NCBI GenBank assembly: GCA_040226215.1
Contig: JAVKFF010000175.1
Location: forward strand, 1-20,118
Direction of reading: 5' to 3'
DNA: 20,118 nt
From: JAVKFF01 sp040226215
Lineage (GTDB): Bacteria; Pseudomonadota; Alphaproteobacteria; DSM-16000; Inquilinaceae
Below are positions 8,271-15,386 of the stretch, in pieces. Position numbers and translations under genes: made by a program. A model generated the notes under the pieces. That model ran no database searches and was not told the origin of the DNA. It saw nothing but the letters and a program-made list of their open reading frames with translations. How positions within the stretch are numbered: the stretch's first letter is position 1; each line of letters begins with the position of its first letter.

Positions 8271-9197
8271 ATGAGCAATGGCTTCGCCTTCGCAGGCCCC
8301 TGGGCCCTGGCCACCGTCGAGCACGGCGGCAAGGCCCTGGCCTGTCTCGAGGTGGATGGCGCCCTCTACCGGCTGGACGCGGCGCTGGCACGGGCCGGCG
8401 GCCCGGCGGTCGAGACCGTTCGCGAGGCATTCGACCGGTGGGGGACCATCGAGCCGTGGCTGACCAAGGCCGCGCAGGCCGTCCAGCCCGCCGAGGCGAT
8501 CGACGCCACGGCCCGGCTCGCCCCAATCCTCTATCCCGGCAAGGTGCTGTGCGCCGGCGCCAACTATTACCAGCACCTGGTGGAGATGGGCGTGCCGGAC
8601 ATCCGCAAGGAGGCCCAGCGCCTGTTCTTCTTCTTCAAGCCGGCGGCCAACGCCGTGGTCGGCGAAGGGGCGACGGTGCGCATGCCGATCGGCAGCAAGG
8701 CCTTCGACTGGGAGGTCGAGCTGGCGGCGGTGATCGGCCGGCGGGCGCGCGCCGTCCCGGTCGAGGACGCGCTGGCCCATGTCGCCGGCTACACGGTGGC
8801 CATCGACTTCTCCGCCCGCGACCTGAACATGGCGCCGGAAACCTTCTACAAGCTCGACTGGGTGGCCGGTAAGGCGCAGGACACCTGCTGCCCGATGGGC
8901 CCGCGCGTGGTGCCGGCCGCCGCCTTCGCCGACCCGCAGGCCATCGGCCTCCGGCTGACGGTGAACGGCGCGGTGAAGCAGGACGACACGACGGGCGACA
9001 TGATCTTCTCCATCGCCGAGCAGATCGCCACGCTGTCGCGCATCATGACGCTGGACCCCGGCGACGTGATCCTGACCGGCACGCCCAAGGGCGTGGGCGC
9101 GCCGCACAAGACGTTCCTCCAGGCGGGCGACCGGGTCGAGGCCGCGATCGCGGGCATCGGTACGCTTGCCGTGACGATCCAGCCGCCCGACGCCTGA
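8271..9197 (+). CDS. Fumarylacetoacetate hydrolase (FAH) family protein
   Basis: A 308-aa FAH-superfamily enzyme. These Mg-dependent enzymes hydrolyse or decarboxylate C-C bonds of diketo acids or hydrate 2-keto-enoic acids. The predicted metal ligands are E148 and E150 (FDWEVELAAVIG) and D179 (AIDFSARDLN). KAQDTCCPMGPR near 201-212, TTGDMIF near 240-246 and DVILTGTPKGVG near 265-276 are the remaining family blocks. The start ATG 8271 has GGAG at 8257-8260. It lies directly upstream of a TRAP transporter and divergent from GntR, so it probably acts on a catabolite of the acid that transporter imports. Exact reaction unknown; 2,4-diketo-3-deoxy sugar acid hydrolase-like activity is one possibility. 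Confidence 0.9.
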   Translation: MSNGFAFAGPWALATVEHGGKALACLEVDGALYRLDAALARAGGPAVETVREAFDRWGTIEPWLTKAAQAVQPAEAIDATARLAPILYPGKVLCAGANYYQHLVEMGVPDIRKEAQRLFFFFKPAANAVVGEGATVRMPIGSKAFDWEVELAAVIGRRARAVPVEDALAHVAGYTVAIDFSARDLNMAPETFYKLDWVAGKAQDTCCPMGPRVVPAAAFADPQAIGLRLTVNGAVKQDDTTGDMIFSIAEQIATLSRIMTLDPGDVILTGTPKGVGAPHKTFLQAGDRVEAAIAGIGTLAVTIQPPDA

Positions 9198-9237
9198 GAC
9201 AATCGACAACCACCCACGAACAGGGAGCACCAGGGAC

Positions 9238-10218
9238 ATGAAGCACCTGAAACTCGCCGGCCTTCTCGCCGGCCTGGCGATGGGCGCCACCGCCGGCATG
9301 GCGGAAGCCCAGACCGTCCGTTTCTCCACCGCCGGGCCGGCGCCGGACTTCCTTGCCCGCTCCATGGAGCTGTTCGCCGAGGGCGTGGCGGAGGCCGATG
9401 TCGGCCTGACCGTCGAGGTCTATCCCGGCAGCTCGCTGTTCCAGCAGGGCACCGAGGTGCCGGCGATCCAGCGCGGCAATCTCGAGATGTCGACCATGAA
9501 CACCTTCGAGATCTCCGCCCAGATCCCGGAGCTCGGCTTCATGAACCGCGCCTTCCTGATGCGCGACTACGACCACATGATCGCGGTCATGGAAGGCCCG
9601 GTCGGCGACGCCATCCGCGAGGCGGTGGCCGAGGAGATGGGCATCGAGATCCTGGCGACGGCCTATCTGGGCACCAGGCAGGTGAACCTGCGCGAGGCGC
9701 GCGAGGTGACGGGGCCGGACGATCTGGCGGGGGTGCGCATGCGCATGCCGGCCTCGCCGGAATGGCTGCTCCTCGGAGAATCGCTGGGCGTCGAGCCGAC
9801 GCCGATGGCGATGTCGGAGGTCTACCTCTCCCTGCAGACCGGCACCATCGACGGCCAGGAGAACCCGCTGACCATCACCAACGCGGCGCGCTATTACGAG
9901 GTGACCGAGCAGATCGTGCTGACCGCGCACCTGGTGCAGCCGGTGTTCTACGCCATCTCCAAGCCCTTCTTCGACGGGCTGACGGCGGAGCAGCAGGCGG
10001 CGCTGCGCGAGGAGGCCCAGGTGGCGGCGGCCTTCAACAACGAGTCCCGCTACGCCGACGAGCAGACGGTCGCCCAGGCCCTGGCCGATGCCGGGCTGAC
10101 GGTCAGCGAGATCGACCTGTCGGCCTTCCGCGCCCGGGCGGACGAGGTCTACGGCGCCTCGGACCTCACCGATCCGTGGGACGCGGAACTGATGCAGATG
10201 GTGATCGATACCGAGTGA
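9238..10218 (+). CDS. TRAP transporter substrate-binding protein (DctP family)
   Basis: Periplasmic solute receptor of a TRAP system, 326 aa. A signal peptide is predicted at residues 1-24 (MKHLKLAGLLAGLAMG... ending AEA before Q25). The DctP fold motifs are visible: RFSTAGP early, and GVRMRMP at 165-171, where R169 is the conserved arginine that usually binds the substrate carboxylate. GTIDGQENP follows at 202-210, then FYAISKPFFDGL. GGGAG upstream of ATG 9238 serves as ribosome binding site. It is followed by DctQ and DctM in order, making a complete transporter. The ligand is probably an organic acid. It is not recognisable from sequence, but should relate to the FAH enzyme upstream. Confidence 0.93.
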   Translation: MKHLKLAGLLAGLAMGATAGMAEAQTVRFSTAGPAPDFLARSMELFAEGVAEADVGLTVEVYPGSSLFQQGTEVPAIQRGNLEMSTMNTFEISAQIPELGFMNRAFLMRDYDHMIAVMEGPVGDAIREAVAEEMGIEILATAYLGTRQVNLREAREVTGPDDLAGVRMRMPASPEWLLLGESLGVEPTPMAMSEVYLSLQTGTIDGQENPLTITNAARYYEVTEQIVLTAHLVQPVFYAISKPFFDGLTAEQQAALREEAQVAAAFNNESRYADEQTVAQALADAGLTVSEIDLSAFRARADEVYGASDLTDPWDAELMQMVIDTE

Positions 10219-10237
10219 TCGGGCATCATCGGATCCC

Positions 10238-10708
10238 ATGAACCTGATCCGGACGATGAGCGGCCTGCGCAAGGCCATGGTGGCGATCGCCACCCTGGCC
10301 TTCGCGGCTGTCTTCATGCTGTTCCTGGTCGGTGTGGGCTTCCGCTATATCGGCGGCACGTCCTTGAGCTGGACGACGGAACTGGCGGTCATCCTGTTCC
10401 TCTGGTCGATGTTCTTCGGCGCCGCCCTGGCGGTGCCGGTGGACGATCATGTGCGTGTCGACCTCCTGACCGCGATCGCCCGGGGCCGCACCGGGCGGGT
10501 GCTGTCCGCCCTGGCGCTGGCGGCGACCGGCCTGCTCTTCCTCGTCTCCCTGCCCTGGACGCACGACTACCTCGCCTTCCTGTGGCGGGAGCGCACGCCG
10601 GCCCTGCGCTGGCGGCTCGACCTCGTCTATTTCTGCTACACGCTGTTCCAGGGCTGCGTCGGCGTCGGCCTGCTGGTGGCGGCGCGCCGACGCTGGCAGA
10701 AGGGCTGA
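10238..10708 (+). CDS. TRAP transporter small permease (DctQ family)
   Basis: Small membrane subunit of the TRAP transporter, 156 aa, with four hydrophobic segments at about residues 14-36, 46-67, 86-106 and 126-148. GFRYIGGTSLSWTTELAVILFLWSMFFGAA contains the typical DctQ W-x-x-E-L pattern in the second helix. It binds DctM to form the membrane complex. It begins 20 nt after the dctP stop with only a weak CGGA ribosome binding site, and ends 8 nt before the GTG of dctM. Confidence 0.92.
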   Translation: MNLIRTMSGLRKAMVAIATLAFAAVFMLFLVGVGFRYIGGTSLSWTTELAVILFLWSMFFGAALAVPVDDHVRVDLLTAIARGRTGRVLSALALAATGLLFLVSLPWTHDYLAFLWRERTPALRWRLDLVYFCYTLFQGCVGVGLLVAARRRWQKG

Positions 10709-10715
10709 GGGTCGC

Positions 10716-12005
10716 GTGAGCCTCCCCTTCCTGTCGCTCGTCGCCATCTTCGTCGGCCTGGCGATCCTGCGCGTGCCGATCGCCATCGCGCTGATCGCCG
10801 CGGGGATGGGGTACCTGATCCTGGCCGGCCAGGACCCGGGGCTGGTGGCCGAGCAGATCATGAACCGGCTCTATTCGAGCTACATCCTGCTGGCCATCCC
10901 GATGTTCATCCTGGCGGCCAACGCCATGAACGCCGGCACCATCTCCGAGCGGCTGTGGCGGGCTGCCGACCGGCTGGTCGGACGCTTCCGCGGCGGTCTC
11001 GGCCACATCACCGTGCTGACCAGCCTGGTCTTCGCCTCGATGAGCGGGTCGGCCATCGCCGACGCGGCCGGTCCCGGCATGATCGCCATGCGGATGATGC
11101 GCCAGGTCGGCGGCTATCGCCCCGGCTTCGCCGTCGCCCTGACCGCGGCGGCGGCGACCATCGCGCCGATCATCCCGCCCTCGATCCCCATGGTGCTCTA
11201 CGCGCTGAACGCCAACACCTCGGTCGGGGCGATGTTCCTGGCCGGTATCGGGCCCGGCCTCCTCATGGGCATCGCCCTGATGGCGACCATCGCCATCGTC
11301 GCCGGGCCGATGAACCTGCCGGAGGGCCACAAGCCGGAGAAGCGCAGGCTGTCGGAAAGCCTGATGACGCTGCCGGCGCTCAGCCTGCCCGTGCTGCTGC
11401 TGGGCGGCATCTGGTCGGGCGCCTTCACGCCGACGGAGGCGGCGGCGGTCGCCGGGCTCTACGCGCTGGCGATCGCCGGCATCATCTACCGGGCGCTGGA
11501 CCTGAAGGCGGTGGCGGCGGTGTTCGTGGAGTCGATGCGCTCCTCCGTCGTCGTCATCCTGCTGATCGCCGGCGCCTTCTTCGTCAACTACGCGGTGACG
11601 GCGGAACGGCTGGACCGGGAGCTGGCCGGCTGGATCGTCGGACAGGAGCTCTCGCCGCTCGCCTTCCTCCTGGTCGTCAACGTGGTCTTCCTGCTGCTGG
11701 GCTGCCTGATCGACACCGGCACGCTGCTGCTGGTCGTGGTGCCCGTGCTGCTGCCCAGCGTCACGGCGCTGGGTATCGATCCGGTGCATTTCGGCGTGGT
11801 CGTTGTGGAGAACCTGATGATCGGGCTGATCACCCCACCCTTCGGGCTGCTGCTGTTCGTGCTGGGCCGGCTGGTGGACGTGCCGCTGCTGCCGGTGGTG
11901 CGCGCGCTCTGGCCCTTCCTGATCGCGCTGGTGGCGGTGCTGATCGCCATCACCTACGTGCCGGTCATCAGCCTCGGCCTGCCCCGGCTGTTCGGGTTCC
12001 TGTAA
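10716..12005 (+). CDS. TRAP transporter large permease (DctM family)
   Basis: Large membrane subunit, 429 aa, normal for DctM. It carries out sodium-coupled substrate movement. It is hydrophobic throughout, with family blocks SGSAIADAAGPGMIAMRMM, APIIPPSIPMVLY, GAFTPTEAAAVAGLYAL and the C-terminal LITPPFGLLLFVL. The GTG start at 10716 is preceded by GCTGAGGGTC, where GAGGG is the ribosome binding site. It is the last gene of the FAH/TRAP operon. A palindromic repeat at 12036-12066, just after the stop, could act as a transcription end. Confidence 0.93.
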   Translation: MSLPFLSLVAIFVGLAILRVPIAIALIAAGMGYLILAGQDPGLVAEQIMNRLYSSYILLAIPMFILAANAMNAGTISERLWRAADRLVGRFRGGLGHITVLTSLVFASMSGSAIADAAGPGMIAMRMMRQVGGYRPGFAVALTAAAATIAPIIPPSIPMVLYALNANTSVGAMFLAGIGPGLLMGIALMATIAIVAGPMNLPEGHKPEKRRLSESLMTLPALSLPVLLLGGIWSGAFTPTEAAAVAGLYALAIAGIIYRALDLKAVAAVFVESMRSSVVVILLIAGAFFVNYAVTAERLDRELAGWIVGQELSPLAFLLVVNVVFLLLGCLIDTGTLLLVVVPVLLPSVTALGIDPVHFGVVVVENLMIGLITPPFGLLLFVLGRLVDVPLLPVVRALWPFLIALVAVLIAITYVPVISLGLPRLFGFL

Positions 12006-12427
12006 GGCCGGGGAGGGGACGAATACGGCCCGGAGATCCCGGGTCTCCCTTACGGTCGCCCGGGATGACGAAGAGAGACCGTTTATCACCACACCCGTCG
12101 TCCCGGCCGAGCGTTAGCGAGAGCCGGGACCTCGCGCGGCCGGGCTGTGACACTCGTGAAGACGGGCTCGGGGTTCCGCATTTCCGGCTGACGCCTGCAT
12201 GCGGAACGACGGATTTGGTTATCACCCCCGAACCACCATCGTCATCCCGGGCGAGCGCGAGCGAGACCCGGGATCTCCCCGAGACACGCCGCGGCTCCTC
12301 CTGACGAGGGGCTACGGCGCTGCCTTTGGAGATCCCGGCTCTCCGCTTCGCTGCGGCCGGGATGACGGGGGATGATGAATGAAAGAAGTCCCGTCGTTCC
12401 GCACGGAGGCTCTGATTATCGATTGAC
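12006..12427. repeat. Convergent gap filled with palindromic intergenic repeats
   Basis: This 422-nt gap between dctM and tetR (tail to tail) has no credible gene. It holds at least four hairpin-forming copies of an ATCCCGG...CCGGGAT repeat, in both orientations. The arms are at 12036-12043/12059-12066 (reverse), 12101-12107/12123-12129 (forward, inside the composite element), 12244-12251/12267-12274 (forward) and 12332-12339/12356-12363 (reverse). An orphan end, CCGTCGTTCCG, is at 12391-12401. The loops vary, but purine-rich stretches such as GCGAGCGAGA recur. They resemble dispersed repeats of alphaproteobacterial genomes and may act as bidirectional terminators; that role is inferred. Confidence 0.85.
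12095..12212. repeat. Composite palindromic element, copy 1 (118 bp)
   Basis: The ends are CCGTCGTCCCG (12095-12105) and CGGAACGACGG (12202-12212), an inverted pair matching at 10 of 11 positions. Inside are a left hairpin (TCCCGGC/GCCGGGA), a central GGGCTGTGACACTCGTGAAGACGGGC segment, and a right hairpin with arms GTTCCGCAT and ATGCGGAAC. The same order of parts occurs in copy 2 at 16870-16983, at roughly three-quarters identity by hand alignment. It has no coding capacity. Confidence 0.75.
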
Positions 12428-13081
12428 TCATCCCGGCAGGTAGGTGTCGAGCAGGCTGAGCGCCATGCGCTTGTAGTCGTCCACCAGCACCTGGCCCTCC
12501 TCGCGCGGCACGGAGACGGCGAGACGCATGGTGGATTCGCCCAGATACATGACGAGGAAGGCGCTGGCGGTCAGCGCCTGCCGGTCGGCGTCGGGTGCCA
12601 GGCGCATGACCGCCTCGACCAGGAGGGCCGCGTTCTCCCGGCTGTAGTCGATCTCGATCGCGCGCAGATCCTTGTCGCCCTGGGTGCCCGACCAGATGTC
12701 GGCCATCGCCGGTTCGGCGAGGAACTGGGCGTAGTAGATGTCGTAGAGCTGGGCGAAGGCCGCGCGGAAGGCCGCCGCGTCGGCGATGCCGGCCAGCCCC
12801 TCCTCTATGCAATGGCGGCTCTCCTGGTAGCAGCGCTCCGCCAGCGCATGGACCACCGCCGTCTTGTCCGGGAAGTACTGGTAGAGCGAGCCGATGGAGA
12901 TGTCGGCGGCCTTCGCCAGGTCGGCCATCTTCAGATGGTCGGTGCCCTGCCGCTCGATCAGAGCCACCGCCGCCTCCAGCACCCGCACCACCCGTTCACG
13001 CGCCCGCGCCTGGGTTGGCACCCGGCGCAGCGCCTGGCGGAAGCTGCCGGTGCCGCTGGCCTGCAGGTCCGCGATCGTCAT
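12428..13081 (-). CDS. TetR/AcrR-family transcriptional regulator
   Basis: A 217-aa one-component repressor. The helix-turn-helix is at residues 52-73 (MADLAKAADISIGSLYQYFPDK). The rest is a helical ligand domain with no recognised specificity. I choose the ATG at 13081: AGGGG lies about 10 nt upstream, and the in-frame TTG at 13117 falls inside the predicted -10 box of this gene's own promoter, so it cannot be the start. It is divergent from the NmrA-like/DUF1772 pair and probably represses that pair and itself through the two operators at 13120-13138 and 13146-13164. Confidence 0.9.
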   Translation of the reverse strand: MTIADLQASGTGSFRQALRRVPTQARARERVVRVLEAAVALIERQGTDHLKMADLAKAADISIGSLYQYFPDKTAVVHALAERCYQESRHCIEEGLAGIADAAAFRAAFAQLYDIYYAQFLAEPAMADIWSGTQGDKDLRAIEIDYSRENAALLVEAVMRLAPDADRQALTASAFLVMYLGESTMRLAVSVPREEGQVLVDDYKRMALSLLDTYLPG

Positions 13082-13107
13082 TTTCCGAGCACCCCTCACA
13101 TTTTCAG

Positions 13108-13136
13108 TTGACGACAAGAATATGAGAGTTTATCAC
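13108..13136 (+). promoter_or_regulatory. Predicted sigma-70 promoter of the NmrA-like gene
   Basis: TTGACG (13108-13113), a 17-nt spacer and TATCAC (13131-13136) form a good sigma-70-like promoter. It overlaps operator 1 in the spacer and -10, and operator 2 lies over the initial transcribed region. Transcription would start near 13143, leaving a leader of about 38 nt before ATG 13181. Confidence 0.55.
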
Positions 13137-13145
13137 ATCTGGCAA
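13117..13145 (-). promoter_or_regulatory. Predicted sigma-70 promoter of tetR
   Basis: Minus-strand TTGCCA (13145-13140), a 17-nt spacer and TATTCT (13122-13117) match sigma-70. It overlaps the oppositely directed promoter almost completely, and operator 1 lies in its spacer. The leader to ATG 13081 is about 29 nt. Confidence 0.55.
13120..13138. promoter_or_regulatory. TetR-type operator 1 (ATATGA-N7-TCACAT)
   Basis: A 19-bp imperfect dyad with half-sites ATATGA (13120-13125) and TCACAT (13133-13138), 7 nt apart. It is repeated with the same geometry at 13146-13164, 26 bp downstream. It covers parts of both divergent promoters. The binding protein is assumed to be the adjacent TetR regulator. 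Confidence 0.65.
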
Positions 13146-13164
13146 ATATGAGCTTCCCTCACAT
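13146..13164. promoter_or_regulatory. TetR-type operator 2 (ATATGA-N7-TCACAT)
   Basis: This is the second copy of the 19-bp dyad: ATATGA at 13146-13151 and TCACAT at 13159-13164. The two 7-nt spacers differ (GAGTTTA and GCTTCCC), so it is the arms that are conserved. A single extra TCACAT half-site is at 13096-13101, upstream of the tetR ATG. Confidence 0.65.
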
Positions 13165-13180
13165 TAAAGGAGATCGAGAC

Positions 13181-14032
13181 ATGGGCATGGATAGAGACAG
13201 CGGCGCGATGCAGCCGGTCCTGGTGATCGGCGGCACCGGCAAGACCGGCCGCCGGGTGGCGGCGCAGCTGGCGGCCCAGGGCCAGGCGGTGCGCATCGGT
13301 TCGCGCAGTGGCACGCCCGCCTTCGACTGGGCCCGCCCCGAGGGCTGGGCGGCGGTGCTGGACGGCGTCCGCGCGGCCTATGTCACCTATCCGCCGGACA
13401 TCATGATGCCGGAGGCGGCGGGCCGCATCGCCCGGCTGGCCGAAGAGGCCGCGAAGGCCGGCGTGTCGCGCCTGGTCCTGCTCTCCGGCCGGGGCGAGGA
13501 GCGCGCGCGGGTCGCCGAGGACGCGCTGGTCGCCTCCGATGTCGACTGGACCATCCTCCGGGCGAGCTGGTTCCAGCAGAACTTCTCCGAGGAGTTCCTG
13601 CTCGACGGCGTGCTGGCCGGTACCGTCGCCCTGCCGGCGGAACCGGTGGGCGAGCCCTTCATCGATGCCGAGGACATCGCCGCCGTCGCGGTCGCGGCCC
13701 TGACGGAAAACGGGCATGGCGGCCGCATCTACGAGCTGACCGGTCCGCGCCTGCTGACCTTCGCCGAGGCGGTGGCGGCGATCGCCGCGGCCGCGGGACG
13801 GCCGATCGGCTATGTCCAGGTGGGCATGGAAGACTTCATCGACGCGCTGGCCCGGGAGGGCGTGCCGGAGGACTATCGCTGGCTGATGCGCGAGCTGTTC
13901 TCCAACGTGCTGGACGGCCGCAACGCCTCGACCACCGACGACGTCGAGCGGGTGCTGGGCCGACCGCCCCGGGATTTCGCCGACTATGTCACGGCCACGG
14001 CGGCGACCGGCGTGTGGCGGGCTGCGGCATGA
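13181..14032 (+). CDS. NmrA-like NAD(P)-binding protein (atypical SDR)
   Basis: A 283-aa Rossmann-fold protein of the NmrA/SDR-a5-like group. The nucleotide-binding loop GGTGKTG is at 17-23, SSGRGEE-like LLSGRGEER follows, and ILRASWFQQNF is at mid-protein. The C-terminus has the family-typical STTDDVERVLGRPPRDFADY. Such proteins act as NAD(P)H-dependent reductases or redox sensors; the substrate here is unknown. Start ATG 13181 has AAAGGAG at 13166-13172, 8 nt upstream. The in-frame ATG at 13148 lies within operator 2 and close to the predicted transcription start, so it is rejected. Its stop overlaps the DUF1772 ATG by 4 nt (ATGA). Confidence 0.88.
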   Translation: MGMDRDSGAMQPVLVIGGTGKTGRRVAAQLAAQGQAVRIGSRSGTPAFDWARPEGWAAVLDGVRAAYVTYPPDIMMPEAAGRIARLAEEAAKAGVSRLVLLSGRGEERARVAEDALVASDVDWTILRASWFQQNFSEEFLLDGVLAGTVALPAEPVGEPFIDAEDIAAVAVAALTENGHGGRIYELTGPRLLTFAEAVAAIAAAAGRPIGYVQVGMEDFIDALAREGVPEDYRWLMRELFSNVLDGRNASTTDDVERVLGRPPRDFADYVTATAATGVWRAAA

Positions 14033-14517
14033 GCGGGGAGATCGTCATCGCGCTCAGCCTGGCGGCAAGCGTCGCCAGCGCGCTCATCGGCGGCGTCCTG
14101 TTCGCCTTCTCCACCTTCGTCATGCGGGCGCTGGCGCTAAGGCCGGCGCCCGAGGGGATCGGCGCCATGCAGGCGATCAACGTGACGGTCATGAGCCCCC
14201 TGGTGATGGGCATCTACATGGGCACGGTGCCGCTGGGCATCGTCGCCACGCTGGCCGCCTGGGCGGCCGGGTGGAGCGGGGGTGCCGTCCTGCTGATGGC
14301 CCTCGCCGCCGCGACCTACACCGTCGGCGTGGTCGGCGTGACGGGGGCCGGCAACGTGCCGCTCAACAACCGCCTGGCGCGGCTGCAGCCGGCGGAGCCG
14401 GAATCGGCCGGGTTCTGGCGACACTACTGCCGGCGGTGGACGCGGCTGAACCACATCCGCAGCGTTTCGGGCCCCGCCGCCGGCGCCCTCTTCGCCCTGG
14501 CCCCGCTGGCGGCGTGA
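14029..14517 (+). CDS. DUF1772 (anthrone-oxygenase-like) membrane protein
   Basis: A 162-aa protein with four hydrophobic segments (about 8-32, 55-80, 84-106 and 146-161). It has the DUF1772 hallmark GNVPLNNRL at 108-116, followed by W130, Y133 and WTRLNHIR at 137-144. Some eukaryotic relatives are anthrone oxygenases, while bacterial members are mostly uncharacterised. I take ATG 14029, which overlaps the upstream stop (ATGA) and implies translational coupling, over a GTG at 14014. It is probably co-induced with the NmrA-like protein when the TetR repressor is released, suggesting a response to a small aromatic or redox-active compound (inference). Confidence 0.85.
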   Translation: MSGEIVIALSLAASVASALIGGVLFAFSTFVMRALALRPAPEGIGAMQAINVTVMSPLVMGIYMGTVPLGIVATLAAWAAGWSGGAVLLMALAAATYTVGVVGVTGAGNVPLNNRLARLQPAEPESAGFWRHYCRRWTRLNHIRSVSGPAAGALFALAPLAA

Positions 14518-14788
14518 GGGGGTCGGGCGCGGACGGGCGGCCGGCCCCGGGTCTGCGGCGCATCACTTCGTGCTGCGCCGCGCACGGGACGACGAGAAGT
14601 TGTTTTCCTCATGAAATCAAGGGTATGGGTCGTCCCGGACAAAGCGAAGCGACGATCCGGGACCGGCCGACCGTCTTCTCCGGCCGCGACTGTGCCCTCC
14701 CGGACTCGATCGAGGTCTAGGGCGAGGGGGCCTTCGATACGGGCCGCTGGATTCCAGCTATCGCGGGAATGATAAAGAAAACAATTGG
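14518..14788. repeat. Convergent gap with three palindromic repeat types
   Basis: This 271-nt gap lies between the DUF1772 and hxlR stops. At 14546-14595 is a CCCGGGTCTGCG...CGCACGGGACGACGA block that recurs at 16793-16843. At 14630-14662 is a hairpin with arms TCCCGGA (14633-14639) and TCCGGGA (14656-14662). At 14745-14773 is a CGCTGGATTCCAGC-TATC-GCGGGAATGAT repeat, of the type with arms ATTCC/GGAAT, followed by an A-rich stretch. No gene is credible here. Confidence 0.75.
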
Positions 14789-15286
14789 CTAGACGTTCGT
14801 CGGCGACCGGTTCCCCACGGCCTTCAGATAGGCCGCCTGCAGCTGTTCCGCGACGGTCGGGCCGGTGTGCGGCGAGGGGATGCCGAGGTGGGTTTCGCGC
14901 AACTCGTCCATGAAGCGGTCCCACATTGCCGGGCCGCCCTCCTCCAGCAGCCGGGCGCGGATCGACAACGCCTCCGTCACGGGCAGGAAGCGGCGGCCCC
15001 AGGCGCCGAGATGGGCCATGATGGGCACCAGCGCGATCGACTTCTCGGTCAGGCTGTAGATCCCCTTCTGCTTGTGGGAGGGATCGTCCGCCCTGGTGAT
15101 CATGCCCTCGGCCTGCAGCATTCTCAGCCGGTCGGCCAGGATGTTGGACGAAATGCCCTCCTCGGAGCGGGTCAGCAGTTCCCGGAAATGCCGGCGGCCG
15201 CCGAAGATCATGTCGCGCAGGATCACCAGGCTCCAGCGGTCGCCGAAGACCTCCACCGACAGGTTGATCGGACAGCCCGAGCGCAT
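14789..15286 (-). CDS. HxlR-family transcriptional regulator
   Basis: A 165-aa winged-helix regulator. CPINLSVEVFGDRWSLVILRD at 5-25 and GGRRHFRELL...EGISSNILADRLRMLQAEG at 29-61 are the HxlR core. C5 is the cysteine that in some HxlR proteins is redox or electrophile responsive. A C-terminal extension from about residue 105 follows the DNA-binding domain. I choose ATG 15286, giving the family-typical short N-terminus. The frame stays open upstream to 15766, but that part is antisense to the hydrolase gene. A GTG at 15328 is an alternative, but lies at the predicted transcription start. It is divergent from the serine hydrolase gene and likely controls it. Confidence 0.85.
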   Translation of the reverse strand: MRSGCPINLSVEVFGDRWSLVILRDMIFGGRRHFRELLTRSEEGISSNILADRLRMLQAEGMITRADDPSHKQKGIYSLTEKSIALVPIMAHLGAWGRRFLPVTEALSIRARLLEEGGPAMWDRFMDELRETHLGIPSPHTGPTVAEQLQAAYLKAVGNRSPTNV

Positions 15287-15314
15287 CCGCGCGTTCCCGT
15301 GGAAGGATAACCGA

Positions 15315-15343
15315 TTGCGTTGTCGCACCGGTTTCGATATCGT
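15315..15343 (+). promoter_or_regulatory. Predicted promoter of the serine hydrolase gene
   Basis: TTGCGT (15315-15320), a 17-nt spacer and TATCGT (15338-15343). On the other strand TTGCAA (15364-15359), 17 nt and GATATC (15341-15336) could serve hxlR. The two would overlap. Both are moderate matches only. Confidence 0.4.
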
Positions 15344-15366
15344 GCAACCGCTCTTGAATTGCAACC
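15343..15366. repeat. Direct repeat TGCAACC, 17-bp period
   Basis: TGCAACC occurs at 15343-15349 and 15360-15366 with 10 nt between. This is in the hxlR/hydrolase divergent gap, and one copy overlaps the hxlR -35 candidate. It could be an HxlR binding site, though it is short enough to be chance. Confidence 0.35.
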
Positions 15367-15386
15367 AGTGTTGAATGGGGGAAGAA

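Noticed and set aside
10389..12092. A 567-codon antisense frame across dctQ and dctM
   Set aside because: It is a high-GC shadow rich in Gln/Asp/His/Arg; the sense genes are complete TRAP subunits.
12006..12427. CRISPR array
   Set aside because: The repeats differ in orientation and spacing, form hairpins with variable loops, and lack regular spacers and cas genes.
13082..13117. TTG start for tetR at 13117
   Set aside because: It falls inside the predicted -10 box of the tetR promoter.
13148..13180. Upstream ATG for the NmrA-like gene
   Set aside because: It lies inside operator 2 and next to the predicted transcription start, and the ATG at 13181 has a strong ribosome binding site.
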